Of a stretch of DNA of 64,000 nt, positions 58,301 to 64,000 are shown piece after piece (position 1 is the stretch's first letter; each line of letters begins with the position of its first letter). Source of the DNA: an uncultured Eubacteriales bacterium (GTDB lineage: Bacteria > Bacillota > Clostridia > Oscillospirales > CAG-382); contig CAKSCV010000001.1 of the NCBI GenBank assembly GCA_934444645.1, positions 62,001 through 126,000 on the forward strand. The letters are read 5' to 3'. A model generated the notes under the pieces. That model was not told the DNA's origin and did not search any database. It saw only the letters and a program-made list of their open reading frames with translations. The position numbers and the translations under genes were made by a program.

Positions 58301-60020
58301 AGTCGAGCTTATCGGTCTCGAACCGTTAGACATCTCAAAGGTTACTGCCTTGAAGATTACCATGCGCGTCCCGAAGGGTTACAGAACGCAGGTGTTCTTT
58401 ACCACCGACGGTGACCCGGAATTGTCCGAAAGCAAATCCTTCTACCTTGATCCCGATTCGGACGAAATGAAAACCTATACCATTCACGGTCTTTCCAAGA
58501 ATAAGGCATGGAAGGGAAAGCTGCTTTCGCTGCGCGTTGACCCCTTCAATGCCAAGGATCTTGCATACACCGTTCAGTCAGTCGAGTTTTTAGGCGAACC
58601 GAGCCAAGATACCGTTCCTGCGCTTATCGTAAACGACATGCGCATCAACAGCCCGATTGCAGGTGAGGAAGCCGGCGGCAAGACGCTGTTCCCGCTCGAT
58701 CCGCAGACCGCTGTTCACAACATCATGCATACCTACATGACCTGGAATAAGGATGCCGGTATTCTTTCTCTCGCAGCCAACAACCATACGATCACCTTTA
58801 CCGTCGGCTCTGACAAATACACGCTCGACGGAAAGCAAGGCGACCTCGGTTATACGATGTACCTTGTGGACGGCCTCCCGATGCTCGATTATGAGCTTGC
58901 CGCAAAATCGCTCGGTCATACCGTTGAAAAGGACGGCAATAAGCTTGTTATCAAAACCGCAAACTATGATCGTTACCGTGCCATGACTGAACGCGTTGAG
59001 GGCGTTTGGGAATTCAACGACTACGACTGCGAAGGCTGGCACACTACACACATGGAGCTTTCGACCACCGGCAAGGGCTATATGCATGCCGTCACAAGTG
59101 AAACCTATGCCGCAAGCGGCAGCCAAGACCCGATCATTCTCAATAACAACCTGAATATGCCTGCCAAGAAGTTTAAGACGGTTGAGATCAAGCTTCGCTA
59201 TAATTACTACGGCAAAAACTATCTTGCAGATACAACCAACACCGACCGCCCGCGCTTTTATTTCATTACCAATTTGGATCCGTCCTGGAACGAGGCTAAG
59301 AGCATCAAAGCCTTTGATAACTATACCTCGCGCAACAGCGGTGAAGAGTGGCAGGTGTTCAGACAGGATCTCACGCAGTTAGAAACCTGGCGTGATACCA
59401 TCACCGACCTCCGCTTTGACCCGTTTGATGCAGATGGTATGGTTGAGATCGACTATATCCGCTTCGAAATCAATCCGGATTTCGATCCCGAAGCCGAAGA
59501 GATCGCAAAGAGAGTTCTTCATAACGGCGACGCGGAAGACACCAAAAACGTTGCGTTCCGCCCGAACGACGGTGAAACGGTTACCATCGAAGTGGATTCC
59601 GAAGATCCGACCAATCACGTTTACCGCATAGTCGGCAAACCGAATGTGAAAGCTTGGACGTATGTGCTGTATGATTATCCCTTCGAAAAGGGCATTACTT
59701 ACAAATATGCGTTCGATATCCGTGCACTTCCCGATACGGCCGGCAACAGCTCGGATTACAGCGTCTCGTTAAACCTCCAATACCAGGACAGAGCCGGTGC
59801 CAACCAGTCCACCGGTACCAAAGACCACTTGGTCGAACAATTTACCGTTCCTGTCGGCAGCGAATGGACGCATATTGAAGGTGAGTGGACGGTATCCACC
59901 ATCGACGTGGAAAACGCCGGTATGTTCTCCATCTTTATCAATCCGCCGTCGGAAAGCAGTGCCGGTTCGTTTGAGCTCGACAATGTTGTCTTCATGCCGG
60001 CTGACATGGAAACCAAATAA
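55362..60020 (+). CDS. Giant SLH-anchored WbsX-domain surface protein
   Basis: A 1552-residue exported protein. A signal peptide (about 1-25) is followed by three SLH segments (about 30-215), a LamG-like region (about 225-560) and a WbsX domain (about 575-890: GWGVISPFDDNKPVLGYYDEG, ADWEIKFMAEHGIDVQAFCWY, STWNEYGEGTY). Next come a sandwich module (about 930-1080), a copper-amine-oxidase-N-like domain (about 1085-1200) and two carbohydrate-binding-like modules (about 1210-1370 and 1390-1552). Domain order from LamG to the copper-amine-oxidase-like part repeats that of the upstream cytoplasmic paralogue. Probably a cell-surface glycan hydrolase; the linkage is unknown. Confidence 0.82.
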   Translation: MNFKFLRFTAISTAIAAMVTATSYADFAKTRTYQNTFDDVSADSWYAANVADAYELGFMNGDVYNIFNPDGDVTVAAGITIATRIHAIYNGKEEPTNSMTRTWYDNYVRYAIENGIMEEGSISPGESSITRAEMASLIAAALPDDYFKPINDVKEIPDVNLSASYADALLKLYNAGVVMGSDAYGTFNPDAPIKRSECAAIIGRVAFPDKRLSKTLETNPAKDAYLLAENDRYTHNLVNSDTAVLESVSSGWEFDNRGGIPRTSIKTPTVPLLDISTTEGMALIRKFNPITDGVITADFVLSVEGAGGYVEFRDINGKSTYKAYFDGNGWSVQNAAVAAPKADSYTFRVILNLETKTASTLINGTSYGETALSSDSVLDFRFATDEKGTPELMPGSLRMTVNYGVNENFDIATPSDVYGWTVQGDVKAEKKELVLTGESSLTKTFAPLTGKYLASTYFILPEGTESIRFAVSSGGYDAISITTSGGKLYANGTELYTLTPNMWYRLRLEANPSLESVAVKLNGRTLAAIPLGTTALPDTLTVASTSGAARFDNIEVYATPDHPDYAPIPENKANLYDYVVMVNVCSLWRDNGTHYGWGVISPFDDNKPVLGYYDEGSPEVADWEIKFMAEHGIDVQAFCWYNDNDNGPVKTPAHSYALNEGFKNAKYKDYMKYVLLLELQAGKGFDMDQFKNYMIPYWFENYFLDDSYLKLDNKLVIHSYSTSLLSTEKYFGSMAAAKEALAYLNDCAKAYGFAGVILLGDTGTELVDGIAAYSWSRTGYLYQTNVDRNTENYKKGASAAHPYYMVPTVSVGFNSVAWLNERYPLMTLEDYEKTNKWVKETYIPQYADKSNWQNNLVVLSTWNEYGEGTYISPSGLNGFGYLDVIRKIYTNLPASEKADVYPTANQLARINHLYPQSYRVLERLRENEDLTTGSLAEDTKLESKETYILEEANVYLGGSADPSFSEEGVTATADESGDPRVELIGLEPLDISKVTALKITMRVPKGYRTQVFFTTDGDPELSESKSFYLDPDSDEMKTYTIHGLSKNKAWKGKLLSLRVDPFNAKDLAYTVQSVEFLGEPSQDTVPALIVNDMRINSPIAGEEAGGKTLFPLDPQTAVHNIMHTYMTWNKDAGILSLAANNHTITFTVGSDKYTLDGKQGDLGYTMYLVDGLPMLDYELAAKSLGHTVEKDGNKLVIKTANYDRYRAMTERVEGVWEFNDYDCEGWHTTHMELSTTGKGYMHAVTSETYAASGSQDPIILNNNLNMPAKKFKTVEIKLRYNYYGKNYLADTTNTDRPRFYFITNLDPSWNEAKSIKAFDNYTSRNSGEEWQVFRQDLTQLETWRDTITDLRFDPFDADGMVEIDYIRFEINPDFDPEAEEIAKRVLHNGDAEDTKNVAFRPNDGETVTIEVDSEDPTNHVYRIVGKPNVKAWTYVLYDYPFEKGITYKYAFDIRALPDTAGNSSDYSVSLNLQYQDRAGANQSTGTKDHLVEQFTVPVGSEWTHIEGEWTVSTIDVENAGMFSIFINPPSESSAGSFELDNVVFMPADMETK

Positions 60021-60046
60021 TCCGGCAAGAAACCGCACAGCATACA

Positions 60047-60086
60047 AAACGGTGCCGCAGGCGATGATGTCTGCGGCACCGTTTTT
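60047..60086 (+). terminator. Terminator of the WbsX operon
   Basis: A perfect stem of 13-14 bp (AACGGTGCCGCAG/CTGCGGCACCGTT) with T5 tail, 27 bases after the stop codon. Confidence 0.9.
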
Positions 60087-60121
60087 CGTAAAAATATCGG
60101 TTGTGCACAGTTTTTTAACTC

Positions 60122-60150
60122 TTGACAAAACGCAGAGCCTGTGCTATACT
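60122..60150 (+). promoter_or_regulatory. Promoter of the metal-binding membrane protein gene
   Basis: TTGACA (60122-60127) and TATACT (60145-60150), 17 bases apart, about 90 bases before the start codon. Confidence 0.85.
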
Positions 60151-60239
60151 CAGCTTGTCGAAGAGAGAGTCTTCGATTTGTTTGAAATGAGAGTTAGCTT
60201 GAACTAACCAAAACAGACCTACCAATCGGAGGGATTTTT

Positions 60240-60605
60240 ATGGGAACAGCCATCATTGTGGCCGTATTGACCGTGTTCGGACTGATTGCGCTTAAAAGCT
60301 ATGCCAAAAAACTGAGATCCGGGTGCTGCGGTGCAGGCGACAGCGAAGCCGTTGTCAAGGTCAAAGATACGGATGAAACGCACTATCCGCATCATATCGA
60401 GCTTTCTGTTTCGGGAATGACCTGCAAAAAGTGCAAACAGCACGTGGAAAATGCGTTTAACAAGTGCGATGGCCTTTGGGCGCAGGTAGACTTGAAAAAA
60501 GGCCTTGCCGAAGTGCGAGCCAAAAAGGAACTGACCGATTTCGAGCTGCGTGATATCGTAAGCGGCGCTGGCTATACCGTCACCGGCATCCGGCGCATCG
60601 CATAA
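60240..60605 (+). CDS. Membrane-anchored heavy-metal-associated (HMA) domain protein
   Basis: A 121-residue fusion. Residues about 1-34 form a membrane helix followed by KSYAKKLRSGCCGAG, as in FeoB-associated Cys-rich proteins. Residues about 52-121 form an HMA (ferredoxin-like) domain with the metal motif GMTCKKC. HMA domains bind Cu(I) or similar soft metals and hand them to transporters. The ATG follows a GGAGGG ribosome site. No metal ATPase or FeoB lies beside it. The next gene follows after 53 bases and may be cotranscribed. Confidence 0.85.
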   Translation: MGTAIIVAVLTVFGLIALKSYAKKLRSGCCGAGDSEAVVKVKDTDETHYPHHIELSVSGMTCKKCKQHVENAFNKCDGLWAQVDLKKGLAEVRAKKELTDFELRDIVSGAGYTVTGIRRIA

Positions 60606-60658
60606 AAATGCAACTGCCGCCAAAGGCGCGTATATCTGCTTAAGAAAAGAGGATTTCT

Positions 60659-61612
60659 GTGAAGATTGTTTTGCTTGATGCCGGAACGCTGGGACGGGAT
60701 ATGGATGTCTCGTGTTTCTCCAGGCTCGGCTCGTTTATATCGTATGCTTCAACCGACGCCAACGAGGTTGTCGAACGAATCGAAGATGCGGATGTTGTCA
60801 TTACCAACAAAGTGCAGTTAACGGCAGATGTGTTAGCCCGTGCCAAGAACGTGCGTCTTGTCTGCATAACCGCAACCGGATACGATAACGTCTCGATGGC
60901 ATATGTTAAGGAACACGGCATCGGTGTGTGCAATGTGCGGGATTATTCGACCGATTCGGTGGTACTTGTGACCGTCAGCCTTGCGCTTTCACTCGTCTGC
61001 CATCTGCCTGTCTACGACCGCTATTGCAAAAGCGGCGCGTATACCGCAAGCGGCGTGCAAAATCTGTTAGAGCCGGTATTTTACGAGCTTTCCGGAAAAA
61101 CCTGGGGACTGTATGGCTACGGCAGTATCGGCAAACGGGTGGCACAGGCGGCAAAAGCCTTCGGCTGTGAAATCGCCGTTTGCCGCAGACAGCTCATGGA
61201 CGGACAACCGTCCTTAACGCTTCCCGAGCTGTTTGAAACAAGTGATATTATCTCGCTGCATACACCGTTAACCGAAGAGACTTTTCACAGCGTCAGCTGC
61301 GACGTGTTAAAGCACGCGGCAAAAAAGCCGATTCTTATCAACGCTGCACGCGGCGCAGTCGTGGATGAGGAGGCGGTGACAGGCGCCATCGAAAGAGGCG
61401 TTCTTTCCGGCTTTGCGACCGATGTTTACGAAGGAGAACCCATGCGTGCCGATTCACCGTTCCGACGGCTTGCCGACAGGGATAATGTCCTTTTCACACC
61501 GCATATGGCGTGGGGGGCTTACGAAGCGCGCAAGCGCCTCATCGATGAGGTTTACCGCAATATCGAAGCGTTTTTGAAAGGGGAGACCCGTTCGCGCGTC
61601 GATCTTTTGTAA
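60659..61612 (+). CDS. NAD-dependent D-2-hydroxyacid dehydrogenase family protein
   Basis: A 317-residue D-isomer 2-hydroxyacid dehydrogenase. NAD is bound at YGYGSIGKRVAQAAKAFG. Catalytic residues are the Arg in NAARG, the Glu in DVYEGEP and the His in FTPHMAW. The residue after the nucleotide fold (VCRRQ) is basic, so NADPH may also be accepted. Candidate substrates are glycerate/hydroxypyruvate or lactate; the sequence does not decide. GTG 60659 follows AGAGGA. Confidence 0.88.
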   Translation: MKIVLLDAGTLGRDMDVSCFSRLGSFISYASTDANEVVERIEDADVVITNKVQLTADVLARAKNVRLVCITATGYDNVSMAYVKEHGIGVCNVRDYSTDSVVLVTVSLALSLVCHLPVYDRYCKSGAYTASGVQNLLEPVFYELSGKTWGLYGYGSIGKRVAQAAKAFGCEIAVCRRQLMDGQPSLTLPELFETSDIISLHTPLTEETFHSVSCDVLKHAAKKPILINAARGAVVDEEAVTGAIERGVLSGFATDVYEGEPMRADSPFRRLADRDNVLFTPHMAWGAYEARKRLIDEVYRNIEAFLKGETRSRVDLL

Positions 61613-61649
61613 AAATTGTACGAGCGACGAAATTCTTTCAAAAAACATC

Positions 61650-61678
61650 TTGTCAAACGCTGTCGATTCGTGTATAAT
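61650..61678 (+). promoter_or_regulatory. Promoter of mreB
   Basis: TTGTCA (61650-61655) and TATAAT (61673-61678) with a 17-base spacer, about 48 bases before the start codon. Confidence 0.82.
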
Positions 61679-61725
61679 AGAATTACTTGAATTGGATTTT
61701 TACTCGAATGGGGAGTTTACCGTAC

Positions 61726-62745
61726 ATGAACGATATAGCAATTGACCTCGGCACAGCAACCGTACTTGTTTACGTTAAGGGCAAGGGTGTTGTGTTCGAA
61801 GAGCCGTCTGTGGTGGCGGTGGATAAAGCGACCGGAAAGGTGTTGAAGGTCGGAAAAGAAGCGGAGCTGATGCTCGGCCGCACGCCGGGAAACATTCTTG
61901 CCGTGCGTCCGCTGCAGGATGGCGTTATCTCGCAATACGACGTCACGCTCAAAATGTTAAAATACTTTCTTCGCAAGGTTTCCGGGCCAAGCATTTTCAA
62001 ACCGCGCGTGATGGTCTGTGTTCCGAGCGGCATTACCGAGGTGGAGGAACGCGCCGTCTATGACGCAACCATTGCCGCAGGCGCCAAGAAAACCTATTTG
62101 ATCGAAGAGCCGATAGCGGCGGCCATCGGCGCTGGGATCGATATTTCCAAGCCCGAGGGACATATGATCGTGGATATCGGCGGCGGAACAACGGATATTG
62201 CCGTGATTTCACTCGGTTCGATCGTTGCATCGGACTCCTTGAAGCTTGCAGGCAACAAGATCGACGAGGCCATCATCAAGTATATTCGCCGCAAGCATAA
62301 TGTTTTGATCGGCGAAGTAACTGCCGAGGAGATCAAAAAGAAAATCGGCGGCGCGTGGCCGTTTGACAACGAATATGTCATGAATGTCAAGGGACGGTGC
62401 TTAAAAGAGGGACTTCCCAAAATGATCAGCATCAGCTCCGAAGAGGTGCGCGAAGCCGTGCTGCCGGTGGCTAAAGCCATTGCCGACGGCGTGTGTCATG
62501 TACTGGAACGCACACCGCCGGAGCTTGTGGGCGATATTGCCGTGACCGGCATTGTCATGACCGGCGGCGGAAGCTTGATTTACGGTATGGACAGGCTGAT
62601 CGAGCACGCCTGCGGCATCAAGGCCTATATCGCCGAGAATCCGACCACCTGCGTGGTCATCGGAACAGGACGGTCGCTTGATAATATGCAGGTGCTGCCC
62701 GAAGGTATCATCAATATCTCCCGTCAGCGTCAAGAGCGTCTGTAA
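61726..62745 (+). CDS. mreB: Rod-shape-determining protein MreB/Mbl
   Basis: A 339-residue actin-like protein that forms membrane-bound filaments guiding cell-wall synthesis. Motifs: phosphate-1 IDLGTATVLVYVKGKG, the connect region VCVPSGITEVEERAV, phosphate-2 MIVDIGGGTTDIAVISLG and the adenosine motif GIVMTGGGSLIYGMD. ATG 61726 is preferred (GGGGAG ten bases upstream, begins MNDIAIDLG); the frame to 61687 adds residues not seen in the family. It has its own promoter and terminator, with no mreC, mreD or rodA nearby, so it may be a secondary MreB paralogue such as Mbl. Confidence 0.94.
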   Translation: MNDIAIDLGTATVLVYVKGKGVVFEEPSVVAVDKATGKVLKVGKEAELMLGRTPGNILAVRPLQDGVISQYDVTLKMLKYFLRKVSGPSIFKPRVMVCVPSGITEVEERAVYDATIAAGAKKTYLIEEPIAAAIGAGIDISKPEGHMIVDIGGGTTDIAVISLGSIVASDSLKLAGNKIDEAIIKYIRRKHNVLIGEVTAEEIKKKIGGAWPFDNEYVMNVKGRCLKEGLPKMISISSEEVREAVLPVAKAIADGVCHVLERTPPELVGDIAVTGIVMTGGGSLIYGMDRLIEHACGIKAYIAENPTTCVVIGTGRSLDNMQVLPEGIINISRQRQERL

Positions 62746-62761
62746 AAACATGACAGCATAT

Positions 62762-62798
62762 AAAAAATCCCTGTGTTTTCAAAACGCAGGGATTTTTA
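62762..62798 (+). terminator. Terminator of mreB
   Basis: A stem AAAAATCCCTG(T)G/C(G)CAGGGATTTTT with T-rich tail, 17 bases past the stop codon. Confidence 0.88.
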
Positions 62799-62888
62799 TA
62801 TGGCGGGTGGCTTTATTTCCGCGTTCAGCTTGTTGTCTTCGGCACATAAGAAATGTAAGCCTTCAAGAATCGACTTGTGTGTACCCTC

Positions 62889-64000
62889 CTAATTTCGTTT
62901 GACATGTGCCTTCTCAATTGCCGCTTCCAAATCCGAATAAAACACCGGCCGGCGGAGAAAACCGTCCGTATCGTCGGAGCCGAAAGCAGCCTCTGCATTG
63001 TCGTTTGGCGGATAATCCGCGCCGAAAATCAAAAGTTTCTCGGAACACATACGGCGCAGCTTGGCGAGGATTTCCGGCGATGCGTCGCGGATGCTTGCAC
63101 CGACAAATAAAATGACATCGATTGATTTTTTGTCCGGTATTTCCGAAAACTCGGTGATTTCTGTCACCGGGATAAGTTTTACTTGTCTGTTTATCGTTGC
63201 GGCGTAAAGATTTTCCACAACGGATGGATCCTCCGAAACGATCAGAATATTGTGCGGTGTGTCGGCTGTTTTAATCCCCGCTTGAATCAATAAAGGTACA
63301 CGTACCGTAAAGCGGCTGCCGATATGCGGCTCACTTTCGATATCGATCGTGCCGCCCATCAGATCCACAATGCTTTTGGCAATCGCCATGCCGAGTCCTG
63401 TGCCGGGCACCTTGTTGACGATTGAGCTTTCGGCACGCACGAACGGCTCAAATATGTGTGAAATGAATTCAGGCGTCATGCCGCAGCCGGTGTCCGAAAC
63501 CGTAAAAACAAAGAGCGCATAGTTTGGCTTTTCATAAGGCATTTCACGAATATCAAAGGTAATGCTTCCGTGTTCGGGCGTGAATTTTACCGCGTTGGTG
63601 AGCAGATTCAAAAGCACCTGCCGCAAGCGTACACCGTCATAGACAAGGTATTCATGGGCAATGTCGCGGATCTGAATCTTAAAGCTTTGGCTGCGTTCGG
63701 CCGTTTGCGGGCGAATAATGCAGTCGATCTGTCGTATTTGCTCGGAAAGGCTGACATTTTCGGCATTGAGCGTGATTTCGGCGGATTCGATTTTGCTCAT
63801 ATCCAAAACGTCGTTGATAAGTCCGAGCAAATGCCGGCTGGAAAGCTGAACCTTATGGATGTAAGAAAGCATTTTCTCCGAAAGCTCCGGCTCATGCTCC
63901 ATAAGCGTGGTAATATCGATGATGGCATTCATGGGCGTGCGGATATCGTGGGACATATTGGCAAGAAAATCGCTTTTGGCGCGGTTTGCAGCATCTGCCT
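62889..64000 (-). CDS. Sensor histidine kinase with degenerate C-terminal receiver (5' end outside window)
   Basis: The gene runs off the right edge; 370 codons are visible, and the internal ATG 63956 is not the start, because the homologous ANRAKSDFLANMSHDIRTP continues upstream. The phosphorylatable His is in SHDIRTP. HATPase motifs are NLLTNAVKFTPEHG, DTGCGM and GTGLGMAIAKSI. The last 110 residues look like a receiver domain (HNILIVSEDPSVVENLY...DVILFVGAS...FLRRPV), but the phosphoacceptor aspartate position appears to be replaced and the conserved Lys is Arg, so it is probably a pseudoreceiver. Input domains are not visible. Confidence 0.88.
   Translation of the reverse strand, partial: ADAANRAKSDFLANMSHDIRTPMNAIIDITTLMEHEPELSEKMLSYIHKVQLSSRHLLGLINDVLDMSKIESAEITLNAENVSLSEQIRQIDCIIRPQTAERSQSFKIQIRDIAHEYLVYDGVRLRQVLLNLLTNAVKFTPEHGSITFDIREMPYEKPNYALFVFTVSDTGCGMTPEFISHIFEPFVRAESSIVNKVPGTGLGMAIAKSIVDLMGGTIDIESEPHIGSRFTVRVPLLIQAGIKTADTPHNILIVSEDPSVVENLYAATINRQVKLIPVTEITEFSEIPDKKSIDVILFVGASIRDASPEILAKLRRMCSEKLLIFGADYPPNDNAEAAFGSDDTDGFLRRPVFYSDLEAAIEKAHVKRN

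Overview
The window looks like chromosomal DNA of an anaerobic, spore-forming Firmicute of the class Clostridia, most likely a gut Oscillospiraceae-type organism (inference). The direct signs are the forespore sigma factor SigG, the dipicolinate-channel proteins SpoVAD and SpoVAE, a SpoVB/MurJ-type flippase, a T-box riboswitch, several S-layer-homology (SLH) surface proteins and an oxygen-sensitive glycyl radical enzyme with its activase. No rRNA, phage, CRISPR array or intact insertion sequence was seen. There is one tRNA gene (Val, CAC).

Layout. 1-480 is the end of an M20 dipeptidase. 615-3957 (minus) is a TrpXYZ-type ABC importer behind a T-box leader whose specifier appears to be UGG (Trp). 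4126-5336 is sigG plus a small membrane protein. 5397-11572 is a divergent rhamnosidase module: GH78 and GH106-like enzymes (minus) facing an AraC regulator, with two overlapping opposed promoters. 11706-11782 is tRNA-Val. 11893-18653 (minus) is a MacAB-like exporter followed by a large SLH protein. 18876-20272 is spoVAD-spoVAE. 20555-23117 (minus) is hflK-hflC-GNAT. A MITE-like element flanked by duplicated terminators lies at 23246-23523. 23528-25987 holds an aldo/keto-reductase-like protein, a VanY-type peptidase and a small hypothetical protein.

26001-38541 is a bacterial microcompartment (BMC) locus in two promoter-driven blocks. Block one encodes the glycyl radical dehydratase, its activase, PduU and PduV. 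Block two encodes a class II aldolase, a GlcG/HbpS-like protein, a Zn alcohol dehydrogenase, two BMC-H, one BMC-P, PduS, PduT and a DeoR regulator, followed by an iron alcohol dehydrogenase. The gene set resembles the fucose/rhamnose class (GRM5). Rhamnulose- or fuculose-1-phosphate would be split to DHAP and lactaldehyde, lactaldehyde reduced to 1,2-propanediol, and this dehydrated to propanal inside the shell. The locus has no CoA-acylating aldehyde dehydrogenase and no PduL/PTA, so it may be a reductive, propanol-forming version. The rhamnosidases upstream could supply the sugar.

38683-40957 is a DUF1538 membrane protein with a PII-like partner. 41014-43074 is a secreted CAP-SLH protein. 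43144-47320 is a PnuC-like/esterase/sialidase-like operon divergent from an AraC regulator. 47434-49421 is a flippase preceded by a broken PPOX-family gene. 49692-51231 is a TIM-barrel epimerase-like protein and a hemolysin III protein. 51302-60020 is an AraC regulator divergent from two giant WbsX-domain proteins, one apparently cytoplasmic and one SLH-anchored. 60240-64000 holds a metal-binding membrane protein, a 2-hydroxyacid dehydrogenase, MreB and the 3' part of a histidine kinase gene cut by the window edge.

A recurring design is an AraC-family regulator divergent from a glycan-utilisation operon (three cases), with short direct repeats between two of the pairs that look like operators.
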